NCBI RefSeq assembly: GCF_024213555.1
Contig: NZ_JANAVO010000005.1
Span: 186,001 to 250,000, forward strand
Direction of reading: 5' to 3'
DNA: 64,000 nt
Source of the DNA: Allokutzneria sp. A3M-2-11 16
GTDB taxonomy: Bacteria > Actinomycetota > Actinomycetes > Mycobacteriales > Pseudonocardiaceae
Shown in pieces: positions 53,738 to 62,131 of the stretch (positions are counted from its first letter, which is position 1; each line of letters opens with the position of its first letter). The translations under genes and the position numbers were made by a program. The notes under the pieces were generated by a model. That model did no database searches and was not told the DNA's origin. It saw only the letters and a program-made list of their open reading frames with translations.

Positions 53738-54922
53738 CTAACGGACGGCGTACAGCACGATCCCGACGACCACCACCGCCACACCGCTCAGCACCGAAGC
53801 CAGCGGCAACGTGCACGCCAGCACAACGCAGCCGACGAAGCCCACGACCGGCACGACCCGCCGCCCCAACGTGAACGCCGACGCGTTCGCGATCGCGTAG
53901 TACAGCAACACCCCGAACGACGAAAACCCGATCACCCCACGCAAATCCGCGAATCCCGCGGCGAGCGCCACAACACAACCCACCACGAGCTCGGCGCGGT
54001 GCGGCACGGAGAACCGGGGGTGCACCACCGCCAGGGCGCCCGGCAAATGTCGATCACGAGCCATCGCCAGCACCGTCCGCGACACCCCGAGGACCAACGC
54101 CAGCAACGCCCCGAGCGCGGCCAGCGAAGCCCCCACGGTCACCACCGGCGCCAAACCCGGCATCCCCGCCGCGACCACCACATCCACCAGCGGCGCCTTC
54201 GACTCCGCCAACCGCGCCGGACCGAGCACGGACAACACCGTCACCGCCACCGCGGCATACACGAACAGCGTGATCATCAACGCGAGGAAGATCGCCCGCG
54301 GAATGGTCCGAACCGGGTCCCGGACCTCCTCGCCCAACGTCGCCACCCGCGCATAACCGGCGAAGGCGAAGAACAGCAGCCCCGCCGCCTCCAGCACGCC
54401 GAAGCCGCCCGTCACGCCCAGATTCCCCAACGCGACGGCGGAACTGCCGAGCCCGGTCACCACCACGACGGCCAACACGACCAACACCACCGCGACGATC
54501 ACCCGCGCGGCCTTCTTCACGCCCACGTAGTTCAGCGCCGTCAGCACCACCACCGCGGCCACCGCCACGACGTGCGCTTGCGAAGGCCACACGTGCAACC
54601 CGACCGTCAACGCCATCGCCGCGCACGACGCCGTCTTGCCCACGACGAACGACCACCCGGCGAGGTAACCCCAGAACGGGCCGAGCCGCTCACGCCCGTA
54701 GACGTAGGTCCCACCCGACGTCGGATACAGAGCGGCCAGCCGCGCCGACGACGTCGCGTTGCAGTACGCCACCACCGCCGCGATCCCCAAACCGACCAGC
54801 AACCCCGACCCGGCCGCCGCCGCGGCGGGAGCGAAAGCGCCGAAGACCCCGGCGCCGATCATCGCGCCGAGGCCCACCAGCACCGCGTCACCCAGACCGA
54901 GCCCGCGACGCAGCTCCGTCAC
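53738..54922 (-). CDS. APC-type amino acid permease, 394 aa
   Basis: GTG 54922 overlaps the lipoprotein stop (GTGA). It begins VTELRRGLGLGDAVLVGLGA, MIGAGVFGAFAPAAAAAGSG: the GLGAMIGAGVF motif of APC segment 1. About 11-12 membrane segments follow, with FFAFAGYARVATLGEEVRDP, the segment 6 signature with EE. It probably moves amino acids or amines. The gene is coupled to the lipoprotein gene upstream. Confidence 0.87.
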   Translation of the reverse strand: MTELRRGLGLGDAVLVGLGAMIGAGVFGAFAPAAAAAGSGLLVGLGIAAVVAYCNATSSARLAALYPTSGGTYVYGRERLGPFWGYLAGWSFVVGKTASCAAMALTVGLHVWPSQAHVVAVAAVVVLTALNYVGVKKAARVIVAVVLVVLAVVVVTGLGSSAVALGNLGVTGGFGVLEAAGLLFFAFAGYARVATLGEEVRDPVRTIPRAIFLALMITLFVYAAVAVTVLSVLGPARLAESKAPLVDVVVAAGMPGLAPVVTVGASLAALGALLALVLGVSRTVLAMARDRHLPGALAVVHPRFSVPHRAELVVGCVVALAAGFADLRGVIGFSSFGVLLYYAIANASAFTLGRRVVPVVGFVGCVVLACTLPLASVLSGVAVVVVGIVLYAVR

Positions 54923-55407
54923 TTCTTCGGCATCCACGCCGTCACATCGACCCGGCTGGTGTTGCCCAGATCGAGCTTGGTCTTCGGATCGACCTTCTGC
55001 CCCGGCATGCCCTCCAACGGAGCGATCTCCAACGCCGTCGCCGTGTACGGCACCCGATCGATATCGGTCACCGTGTTGCGCCACGACAAATGCGCCACCA
55101 GCCGCTCAGCGGGCCTGATCGTCAACGGCTTCGCACCCGGATCGTCGGTGGCGCTGTGCCCCACCGTCAGATCGAGCAGGTTCCCCTCCGCGTCGAAGAA
55201 CTTGATCGCGGGATACCCGTTGACCTCAAACGGTTTGCCACCGCAGTTCGCCAGCTCCAATCCCATCTGTCGGAACCCCAACGCCGCGTCCACGATGCCC
55301 GTCGTGACCTTCAAGCACGGATCGGGAACAGGCGGGGGAGGTGGCGGCACAGGCGCGGACGTACACGCGTTCAGCAACAGCACCACGGCGACCAATGCAA
55401 CTCTCAC
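54919..55407 (-). CDS. DUF4232-like lipoprotein, 162 aa
   Basis: GTG 55407 gives MRVALVAVVLLLNACTSAPV with the lipobox LLNAC, then a proline linker. The domain shows GFRQMGLELANCGGKPFEVN, YPAIKFFDAEGNLLDLTVGH and a conserved Cys pair (PCLK...ANCG), as in actinobacterial DUF4232-type lipoproteins. Cell-surface lipoprotein of unknown function. It is coupled to the amino-acid permease gene. Confidence 0.8.
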   Translation of the reverse strand: MRVALVAVVLLLNACTSAPVPPPPPPVPDPCLKVTTGIVDAALGFRQMGLELANCGGKPFEVNGYPAIKFFDAEGNLLDLTVGHSATDDPGAKPLTIRPAERLVAHLSWRNTVTDIDRVPYTATALEIAPLEGMPGQKVDPKTKLDLGNTSRVDVTAWMPKK

Positions 55408-55449
55408 GTAGTGGACATTGCCATGCCCGCCACCCGCTAACCCAGTTCT

Positions 55450-55965
55450 TCACGGAACGTTCACGACCTTTCCCCGCCTGCGGTAAGCAGCGGCCTTCAC
55501 CCGGTTCTGGCACGCCACCCCGCAGAACCGCTTCGTCCGGCCCTGACTGGTGTCGATGAACACGCGATCACAGCGCGGCGCCTCGCAACACCCGAGCCGC
55601 TGCGCGGAGTCATCCCCCAGCACCGCGGCGAACGCCACCGCCAGCCCAGCCGTCCACTTCCGCACGAAGTCCGCGCCGGGCGCGTGGAACGTCAGGTGCC
55701 ACGCCTCATCACCTTCGCGCCGCAGACGCGGCCGGGCATCGCTGTCCGCCAGCAGGCGGTTGAGCACACCCGCCGCCCCATCATGATCATCACTGATCAG
55801 CGCCACGATCACCGCGCGCAGGTCCACCGCCAGCCCGGCCAGCCGCTCGACCTCCTCCGCGCTCAGGTACGCGGGCATTCCCCCGCGGTTCTCGCCGGTC
55901 AGCGCGTTGACGAGATCGACGGCGGTCTCCAGCCGAAGCGCGTGGTGGCTGTTGCCGATGTCCAT
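55450..55965 (-). CDS. CGNR zinc-finger regulator, 171 aa
   Basis: ATG 55965 has GGAGG 9 nt upstream; the GTG 18 nt earlier is an alternative. The N-terminal ABATE-type domain shows RLETAVDLVNALTGENRGGM and LRAVIVALISDDHDGAAGVL; the C-terminal CGNR finger reads LGCCEAPRCDRVFIDTSQGR, TKRFCGVACQNRVKAAAYRR, including CxxxxC, RFC and the variant CQNR in place of CGNR. A DNA-binding regulator of unknown target, divergent from the GNAT gene. Confidence 0.86.
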   Translation of the reverse strand: MDIGNSHHALRLETAVDLVNALTGENRGGMPAYLSAEEVERLAGLAVDLRAVIVALISDDHDGAAGVLNRLLADSDARPRLRREGDEAWHLTFHAPGADFVRKWTAGLAVAFAAVLGDDSAQRLGCCEAPRCDRVFIDTSQGRTKRFCGVACQNRVKAAAYRRRGKVVNVP

Positions 55966-56069
55966 GCCGAACCCCTCCGTCACTGGCTCACGGCGCTTGA
56001 CCGGTGACGCCCGTCCGGGCTAACGTCACCACCTCAACATATCCAAGCAGTGACGCAAAGGGCAACGCC

Positions 56070-56753
56070 ATGACCACCGAGGCGATCACGGACTGGGCCC
56101 GCGGCTGGGCCGCCCTCCGCGAACTCCCCGAAATCCGGCCCACCTTCGCCGCCGCCATCGCCGTCCGGGTCGGCCGCGGCGGACGCACCGTCGAATACAT
56201 CGTCACCACCCCCGGCCTCGACCCGGAATGGCTCCGCACCGCCATCCTCGACGATGCTCGATCCCGCGAGCGGATCTTCGGCGAAGACGGCGGCACACCC
56301 GCCCATGACTGGGTCACCATCCCGCTCACCGACGACCAGCCCGAGGAACCACCACCCGGCTTCGACTGGGCACGACCCGACGTGGAATGGCTGATGGCCC
56401 ACGAACCCACCACCACAGCCCCACTCCCGCCCATCGAGGGCTACACCTTCGCCACCGAACACCTGCCCAGCGGCGCGGTCCGGATCACCTGCCAGTCCAC
56501 AAAGGACGGACAGGAAGCCGGAGTGGCCTCCATGATCGTCCGCTGCGGAACCGGCGTCATCGACGGCGTCGAAGTCTCCGAGGAACACCGCCGCAAGGGC
56601 CTCGCCTCACGACTCATGAACCACCTGCATTCCCTTGCCGCAGAACAGCAAGCCACGAAGCTGCTGCTCATCGCCAGCCCCATGGGCAAACACCTCTACG
56701 AATCCCTCGGCTGGCGCGTCATCACCCGCGTCCTCGTCGCGACGGTCGTGTGA
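56070..56753 (+). CDS. GNAT family acetyltransferase, 227 aa
   Basis: ATG 56070 with AAAGGG 9 nt upstream. The N-terminal 140 residues do not match a known domain (TTEAITDWARGWAALRELPE). The C-terminal GNAT fold has GVIDGVEVSEEHRRKGLASR, LMNHLHSLAAEQQATKLLLI and GKHLYESLGWRVITRV, with the R-K-G-L-A acetyl-CoA loop. The substrate is unknown. Convergent with metE across a shared hairpin. Confidence 0.82.
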   Translation: MTTEAITDWARGWAALRELPEIRPTFAAAIAVRVGRGGRTVEYIVTTPGLDPEWLRTAILDDARSRERIFGEDGGTPAHDWVTIPLTDDQPEEPPPGFDWARPDVEWLMAHEPTTTAPLPPIEGYTFATEHLPSGAVRITCQSTKDGQEAGVASMIVRCGTGVIDGVEVSEEHRRKGLASRLMNHLHSLAAEQQATKLLLIASPMGKHLYESLGWRVITRVLVATVV

Positions 56754-56790
56754 AGCCACACCATTCAGGCAATACAGCCTCACACGACCG
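56743..56790. terminator. Bidirectional terminator between GNAT gene and metE
   Basis: CGGTCGTGTGA (56743-56753, including the GNAT stop) and TCACACGACCG (56780-56790) form an 11-bp stem with a 26-nt loop, ending 10 bp before the metE stop. Confidence 0.7.
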
Positions 56791-56799
56791 CCAACGCAC

Positions 56800-59034
56800 C
56801 TACAGCCGCGCGCGAACCTTCCTCGCCGCGGCAACCATGTGCCTCAACGCGGACTCGACCTCGGCATAACCCCGCGTCTTCAAACCACAGTCAGGATTCA
56901 CCCACAACCGCTCCGCCGGAATCACCCGCACGGCAGCGCGCAGCGACTCCACGATCTCGTCCTCGCCCGGCACCCGCGGCGAATGGATGTCATAGACACC
57001 AGGCCCGACACCCCGGCCGAACCCGACCGCACGCAGATCGCCGAGCACCTCCATCTTCGACCGCGCCGCCTCGATCGTCGTCACATCCGCGTCCAAACCG
57101 TCGATCGCGGAGATCACGTCACCGAACTCCGAATAACACAGGTGCGTGTGGATCTGCGTGCTCTCCGCCGCCCCGGCCGTCGCCAACCGGAACGACTCCA
57201 ACGCCCAAGCCAGATACCCCGCACGATCCCGCTCCCGCAACGGAAGCAGCTCACGCAACGCGGGCTCATCCACCTGCACCACACCGATCCCCGCCGCCTC
57301 CAGGTCACGGACCTCATCCCGCAACGCCAACGCCACCTGGCGCGCGGTCACCCCGAGCGGCTGGTCATCACGCACGAACGACCACGCCAGAATCGTCGTC
57401 GGACCCGTCAACATCCCCTTCACCGGCCGGTGCGACCGCGACTGCGCATAAGCCGCCCACTCCACCGTCATCGGCTCCGGCCGCGACACATCACCGAACA
57501 GAATCGGCGGACGCACGCACCGAGAACCGTACGACTGCACCCAACCGAACTCCGTCGCCGCGAAACCCTCAAGCAACTCGGCGAAGTACTGCACCATGTC
57601 GTTGCGCTCAGGCTCACCGTGCACCAGGACATCCAAACCAATGGACTCCTGAAGCCGAACCACACGCTCGATCTCCGCACGCATCAAACGCCGATACTCA
57701 TTCGGACCGAGCCGCCCCGCCCGGAAATCCGCACGCGCCTGACGAATCGCACCAGTCTGCGGGAACGAACCGATCGTCGTAGTCGCCAACGGCGGCAACT
57801 CCAACCGCTCCTGCTGCGCCTTCGCCCGCGTCGCATAATCAGCCCGCCGCGAATGCTCCGGCCGCAACGCCTCCAAACGCGCACGAACGCGCGCATCGCG
57901 AGGACGCGGCGACACCTCCGGCACCTCACCGATCACCTCAGCGCCCTCGCGCAACACACGACCGAGCAGCACGACCTCCGCCAGCTTCTGCCGCGCGAAA
58001 GCCAACCGCGCCCGCACATCCGGATCGAGATCCGGCTCCGCCTCGACGTCATAAGGAACATGCAGCAGCGAACACGACGTCGACACCTCCACGCGCTTCG
58101 CCGAGCCCAGCAACGTCGCGCACTTCGCCAACGCACCAGAGAGATCCGTCCGCCACACATTGCGACCGTCCACCACACCGGCCACAACCGTCTTGTCCCG
58201 CAACGCCGTCACCGAGGCGATGCCATCAAGACCACCAGCGACGAGGTCAACCGCAATCGCCTCCACCGCACTCTCCGCGAGCACCGGCAACGCCGCCCCC
58301 AGAGAGCCGAAGTACGACGCCACAAGCACCTTCGGCCGATTCGACAACCTGCCCAACCGGTCATACGCCGCAGAAAGCGCCGCCAGCTCGACTGGACTCC
58401 GATCAGCGCAGAACGCGGGCTCATCCAACTGAACCCACTCCACACCCGCATCCGCCAACGACGCCAACAACCGCTCATACGCGTCAAGCAGTGAATCGAG
58501 CAAACTCAGCGGCGCGAAACCCTCCCGCGACGCCTTCGACAACAACAAGAACGTCACCGGCCCGAGCACCACCGGCCGCGTCGTCACCCCGAGCGCCAAC
58601 GCCTCCCGGTACTCCCGCAACGGCTTGTCGTCCGCCACCGAGAACACCGTGTCCGGCCCCAACTCCGGCACCAAGTAGTGGTAGTTCGTATCGAACCACT
58701 TGGTCATCTCCAACGGCGGCACCACGTCGTTGCCCCGCGCCATCGCGAAATAGGTGTCCACATCGGACAGACCAAGCTCCCGGTACCGCGCCGGAACGGC
58801 ACCCAGCATCACCGCGGTATCGAGCACCTGGTCGTAATAGGAGAACGTGTTGCCAGGAAGGGAATCCAGACCCGACGCGGCCAACTCCGCCCACGTCCTC
58901 GCGCGCAACTCCGCCGCGACGGACTCCAGTGTCCCCACCGAACTCCGACCGGCCCAGTAATCCTCAAGCGCCCGCTTCAGCTCACGTCGCGGACCGATCC
59001 GCGGATAGCCGAGCACCGTGCTTCCAACGTTCAA
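56800..59034 (-). CDS. metE: Cobalamin-independent methionine synthase, 744 aa
   Basis: The start is TTG 59034 ([20 protein letters not shown]) with GGAGAG close upstream. The N-terminal barrel shows [20 protein letters not shown]; the C-terminal catalytic barrel shows [70 protein letters not shown] and the zinc ligands His/Cys in THLCYSEF and Cys in NPDCGLKTR. It methylates homocysteine from methyl-tetrahydrofolate. Codons end in U or G far more often than in neighbouring genes (GAT, CGT, GCT, TTG). It is controlled by the cobalamin riboswitch upstream. Confidence 0.96.
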   Translation of the reverse strand: MNVGSTVLGYPRIGPRRELKRALEDYWAGRSSVGTLESVAAELRARTWAELAASGLDSLPGNTFSYYDQVLDTAVMLGAVPARYRELGLSDVDTYFAMARGNDVVPPLEMTKWFDTNYHYLVPELGPDTVFSVADDKPLREYREALALGVTTRPVVLGPVTFLLLSKASREGFAPLSLLDSLLDAYERLLASLADAGVEWVQLDEPAFCADRSPVELAALSAAYDRLGRLSNRPKVLVASYFGSLGAALPVLAESAVEAIAVDLVAGGLDGIASVTALRDKTVVAGVVDGRNVWRTDLSGALAKCATLLGSAKRVEVSTSCSLLHVPYDVEAEPDLDPDVRARLAFARQKLAEVVLLGRVLREGAEVIGEVPEVSPRPRDARVRARLEALRPEHSRRADYATRAKAQQERLELPPLATTTIGSFPQTGAIRQARADFRAGRLGPNEYRRLMRAEIERVVRLQESIGLDVLVHGEPERNDMVQYFAELLEGFAATEFGWVQSYGSRCVRPPILFGDVSRPEPMTVEWAAYAQSRSHRPVKGMLTGPTTILAWSFVRDDQPLGVTARQVALALRDEVRDLEAAGIGVVQVDEPALRELLPLRERDRAGYLAWALESFRLATAGAAESTQIHTHLCYSEFGDVISAIDGLDADVTTIEAARSKMEVLGDLRAVGFGRGVGPGVYDIHSPRVPGEDEIVESLRAAVRVIPAERLWVNPDCGLKTRGYAEVESALRHMVAAARKVRARL

Positions 59035-59042
59035 AGCTCTCT

Positions 59043-59091
59043 CCTCGCGAGCCCGCGCTGACGAGCCACAACGACTCACGAGCGCGCGAGG
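59043..59091 (-). promoter_or_regulatory. RBS-sequestering hairpin of the metE riboswitch
   Basis: On the minus strand CCTCGCG (59091-59085) pairs with CGCGAGG (59049-59043), and inner CGCT/AGCG and GAG/CTC pairs extend the stem. The 3' arm contains the GAGG of the metE ribosome-binding site, so this hairpin would block translation of metE when B12 is bound. Confidence 0.6.
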
Positions 59092-59169
59092 ACAGGCGCC
59101 ATCACGGCGCCGCCGTCCGCACAGGCCACCCGCGAGGCCGTAGGACCCACGCACACCGTCGGTGCGCGT

Positions 59170-59345
59170 ACCGGTGGCAGGTCTTCGGACTCACGGGCAA
59201 CTCCGGCTCAACACCGGCACTCCTACTGACCGTCGCTTCCCAGGCCCTCGCGGACCCAGTGCTCATGACGGCGGTCGTTCCCGTTCACCGCTGCGGGGCA
59301 GTCCCGGATTCCCACCGGGTTCCCTCTTGCGACGACCGCCCTGGA
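59170..59345 (-). promoter_or_regulatory. Cobalamin riboswitch upstream of metE
   Basis: Read on the minus strand the aptamer shows GAACCCGGTGGGAATCCGGG, ACTGCCCCGCAGCGGTGAAC, GGGAACGACCGCCGTCATGA, the GGGAAGCGACGGTCAGTAGG core and GAGTCCGAAGACCTGCCACC. It matches the nrdA aptamer closely. B12 should shut down metE so that MetH takes over. A TAGTGT box at 59373-59378 (minus) could be its -10 element. Confidence 0.94.
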
Positions 59346-59375
59346 CGGACGGCCGAACCACCAGCGACGCCGACA

Positions 59376-60410
59376 CTAGCGGACCGCGAGCCCGAGTTCA
59401 CCCTCCCCGAGCCACGCGAAGCACCGGTCGACCGACGACCTGTCGACCTCCTCCAGCCGATCCGGGCTCCACCGCGGGTTCCGGTCCTTGTCGATGATCG
59501 CCGCCCGAATCCCCTCGACCAGGTCCGGCTTGGCCAGCAACGCGCACGCCACCCGGTACTCGAGATCAAGGCACTCGCCCAGCCCATCGAGCACCTTCGC
59601 CACCCGCAACGCCTTCAACGTCACCTTCAACGACAGCGGAGACTTCGCCAGCAACTCCTTTGCCGCGGCCTCCCCCGCCGCCTCACCACTGGTCCGCAGC
59701 CGGTGCGCGATCTCCTCGACCGAATCCGCCGAGTAGCACGGATCGATCCACCGCCGCTCCTCCGCGAGCTGACTCGCCGGCGGCTCCTCCGCGTACTCCC
59801 GCACCGCGTCCTCGAAGCCGTCCGCCACCGCTTCGACCAGCTTGGGCAACCGCTCCGACCGCACGTAGTGATCCGCCAACCCCATGTGGATCGCGTCCGC
59901 CCCGGTCAACCGCGCCGCCGTCAGCGCCGCATGCGTACCCAGCTCGCCGGGCGCGCGGGAGAGCAGGTAGGTCCCGCCGACGTCCGGCAGGAACCCGATG
60001 CCCACCTCCGGCATCCCCACGATCGAGCGCTCCGTGACGATCCGGACGCTGCCGTGCCCGGAAACCCCGACGCCGCCACCCATCACGATCCCGTCCATGA
60101 CGGCGACGTAGGGCTTCGGGAACTCCGAGATCCGGTGGTTGAGCAGGTATTCCTCCCGCCAGAACGTCTTCGGCCCGTCCTGCCCAGCCCTCGCGTGCTC
60201 GTAGATCCCGCGGATGTCACCACCCGCGCACAGCCCACGCTCCCCCGCGCCGTCGATCAGCACGCCGCGGACACCGCTGTCGCTCGCCCACTCCCCGAGC
60301 ACGGCGTAGATCTCGCGCACCATCTCCGGCGTCAGCGCGTTCAGCGTCCTCGGCCGGTTGAGCGTGATCCGGCCCAGCCCACGCTCAACCCGCAACACCA
60401 CGTCACCCAT
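59376..60410 (-). CDS. 3-hydroxyisobutyryl-CoA hydrolase-like (crotonase family), 344 aa
   Basis: The crotonase fold with HIBCH-type length: GRITLNRPRTLNALTPEMVR, GERGLCAGGDIRGIYEHARA (first oxyanion loop), GIVMGGGVGVSGHGSVRIVT, MPEVGIGFLPDVGGTYLLSR (catalytic Glu and the second oxyanion part) and a C-terminal extension SLKVTLKALRVAKVLDGLGE. In valine breakdown this enzyme frees 3-hydroxyisobutyrate from CoA. ATG lies 6 nt after TAGGGT, a leaderless promoter. No other valine genes are adjacent. Confidence 0.87.
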   Translation of the reverse strand: MGDVVLRVERGLGRITLNRPRTLNALTPEMVREIYAVLGEWASDSGVRGVLIDGAGERGLCAGGDIRGIYEHARAGQDGPKTFWREEYLLNHRISEFPKPYVAVMDGIVMGGGVGVSGHGSVRIVTERSIVGMPEVGIGFLPDVGGTYLLSRAPGELGTHAALTAARLTGADAIHMGLADHYVRSERLPKLVEAVADGFEDAVREYAEEPPASQLAEERRWIDPCYSADSVEEIAHRLRTSGEAAGEAAAKELLAKSPLSLKVTLKALRVAKVLDGLGECLDLEYRVACALLAKPDLVEGIRAAIIDKDRNPRWSPDRLEEVDRSSVDRCFAWLGEGELGLAVR

Positions 60411-60466
60411 GCGCCAACCCTATTCGCGTCCTTGCCGCGTTGTTGTCTTGGTACTGGAGCATTGAT

Positions 60467-60688
60467 TTCACTCGTCACTGAAGCTATCGGGCCCAGAAAG
60501 ATTTACAACGCCAAGGTGAGCCCGGACCGACGTCTGCATCCGTCCACTGTGGACAAGCTCGGCGGCTGGCCGCCTCCGGCATGGAACCGAACTCCGGCCA
60601 AGCGCCCCCTGCTGCGGCCAGCCTCTCCCCCGCCTCCCTGGCATGGTTGTGGTTTTGGTCCGTTGGGTCCGTTTCACTCGACACTGAA
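60467..60688. promoter_or_regulatory. Two matching dyads flanking a divergent promoter region
   Basis: TTTCACTCG-T/A-CACTGAAG occurs at 60466-60483 and at 60672-60689. Each holds a TTCAsT-N4-AsTGAA dyad, one about 57 bp before the hydrolase gene and one 6 bp before the GNAT ATG. They could be sites for one regulator acting on both divergent genes. Otherwise the 284-bp gap 60411-60694 shows nothing. Confidence 0.4.
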
Positions 60689-60694
60689 GGAATC

Positions 60695-61189
60695 ATGCAG
60701 AGAAAAATCGTGCGAGACGCCTCGCCGAGCGACACGACGGCGATCTGCCGCTTCGGCGAGGCGCACATCCGCTCCCACTACGCCCCGCTGATCGGCGTCG
60801 AGGCCGCGGACGCCCAGGTCCGCAACTGGTGGAACGAGACGCACATCGGCACAGCCGTGGCTTCAGGTCTGGTGGTCGTCGCCGAGGCCAGTGGAGAGAT
60901 CATCGGCGTCGGCCAGCGCGGCCGACGAGGAGCCGACCACGTCGTCTACAAGCTCTACGTCCACGCCCACCACCGCGGAAGCGGCTTGGGCCCTCGGTTG
61001 CTGGACGCCCTCACCAGCCAACTGCCCGCCGACACCGATCGCCTGTACATCGAGCACTTCGTGGCCAACGAACGCGCCGGCGCGTTCTACGAGCGTGAGG
61101 GCTTCACCGTCGAACGGATCGAACCAGGCCCCACGCCCGCCCTCGGCGTGGTGTGGCGCGTCCGCACTCCCGCACACCGCGTAAACTGA
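60695..61189 (+). CDS. GNAT family acetyltransferase, 164 aa
   Basis: ATG 60695 has AAGGA 4 nt upstream. It shows VVVAEASGEIIGVGQRGRRG, YKLYVHAHHRGSGLGPRLLD (acetyl-CoA loop with RGSGLG) and YIEHFVANERAGAFYEREGF. The C-terminal residues PAHRVN and the TGA stop come from the repeat that continues as micro-ORF copy 4 (61194): GTAAACTGA gives both the stop and the TAAACT box. So the repeat has been fused to the gene end, possibly replacing the original tail. Confidence 0.87.
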   Translation: MQRKIVRDASPSDTTAICRFGEAHIRSHYAPLIGVEAADAQVRNWWNETHIGTAVASGLVVVAEASGEIIGVGQRGRRGADHVVYKLYVHAHHRGSGLGPRLLDALTSQLPADTDRLYIEHFVANERAGAFYEREGFTVERIEPGPTPALGVVWRVRTPAHRVN

Positions 61190-61193
61190 GCCC

Positions 61194-61241
61194 ATGCATC
61201 CCGCCCGCCGGTACACCCAACCTGCGGCGGCCACAACCTAG
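61194..61241 (+). CDS. 15-codon leaderless micro-ORF, copy 4
   Basis: ATG 61194 reads MHPARRYTQPAAATT then TAG. TAAACT (61182-61187) ends 6 nt upstream and overlaps the TGA of the GNAT gene. R5, T8 and A12 are conserved. Hairpin copy e starts at the next base. Downstream the facing gene ends at 61377, so there is no gene on this strand for a leader to control nearby. Confidence 0.5.
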   Translation: MHPARRYTQPAAATT

Positions 61242-61313
61242 AGAACCCCGTTTCGTACTCATAACGGGAAAAAGAGCGCTCCAAAAACCCGACAAGAGTA
61301 CGAAACGGGTTCT
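61242..61313 (+). repeat. GTTTCGTACTC hairpin repeat, copy e
   Basis: It is near-identical to copies d and f over 72 bp, with the same asymmetric inner arms, and is followed by the shared flank CTTCGGCAACCTCAGCGCGG. It lies between the GNAT gene and a facing secreted-protein gene. Confidence 0.88.
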
Positions 61314-61376
61314 TCGGCAACCTCAGCGCGGGATGAGGGCGTGTGGGGTGAGGTGGGTAGGGCGGGGGGCCGCGGG

Positions 61377-62081
61377 TTAGGACCAGGTCCAGGTGTTGCG
61401 GAGATCGGCCCGCCAGTTGATCGGCTTCCCGCCACCGATCGTGGAGTGGATGGACAACCCCATCCCCAAGCCCTTGCCGAGGTACTGCGAGCGCTCGATC
61501 CGCAGCTGGAAGGGATGCCCGTTGTCGTCCCACCAGCTCTCCGTCTGGCGGACGCAGCGCACCGCTCCGTGGAACCGCGTCTGGCAGGTCGTCGGCGGCG
61601 CCCACACCTGGCGGTGCCGGAACCGGACGACACCCTGCGGCGTGGTGATCGTGCCCTCGGCGATGAGGCAGTACGCCTGCGCGGGGACCGTCCACTGTGC
61701 ATAGTGCTGCTGGCCGTTGTGGCTCGGCAGCGGCCGCAGGTTCGCGCAGTCGCCGTCGCCGATCTGCTCCGAGGTCACCCGCTGCGGGTTGTAGGTCCCG
61801 GTGGACTGGTTCTCGTAGCCGTCGAGGTAGAGCCAGTCCCCGTCGCGGACGAAGTGCTCCTGCCCGTCGCCCGGTCGGTTCCAGTTCGCGGGCGAGTCCC
61901 ACCTGATCACCGACTTGCCCGCGCCCTCCGGACGCCAGGCCCACTGGCTCGCGGGGGTGCCCGCGCTGTCCACGAGGAGCCCGGCGGACTTGTCGTACAT
62001 CATGGAGAACTCGTCGTAGGTCTCCGCCGCAGGCCCCGGCAGGACGCTCAACACCATTGCGACGACGATGCTCGTTCTCAT
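61377..62081 (-). CDS. Secreted protein, 234 aa
   Basis: The start ATG 62081 gives a short signal peptide MRTSIVVAMVLSVLPGPAAE. The mature protein is rich in Trp, Asn and Gly (ASQWAWRPEGAGKSVIRWDS, WLYLDGYENQSTGTYNP, RFRHRQVWAPPTTCQTRFHG) with about four Cys that could pair. The pattern suggests a beta-rich carbohydrate-interacting or ricin/galactose-binding-like fold, but I do not recognise a named family. Confidence 0.75.
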   Translation of the reverse strand: MRTSIVVAMVLSVLPGPAAETYDEFSMMYDKSAGLLVDSAGTPASQWAWRPEGAGKSVIRWDSPANWNRPGDGQEHFVRDGDWLYLDGYENQSTGTYNPQRVTSEQIGDGDCANLRPLPSHNGQQHYAQWTVPAQAYCLIAEGTITTPQGVVRFRHRQVWAPPTTCQTRFHGAVRCVRQTESWWDDNGHPFQLRIERSQYLGKGLGMGLSIHSTIGGGKPINWRADLRNTWTWS

Positions 62082-62131
62082 GGCCGCGAACCATATCGGC
62101 ATATCCGGCGCCGCACCGGGTATTCGAGGAC

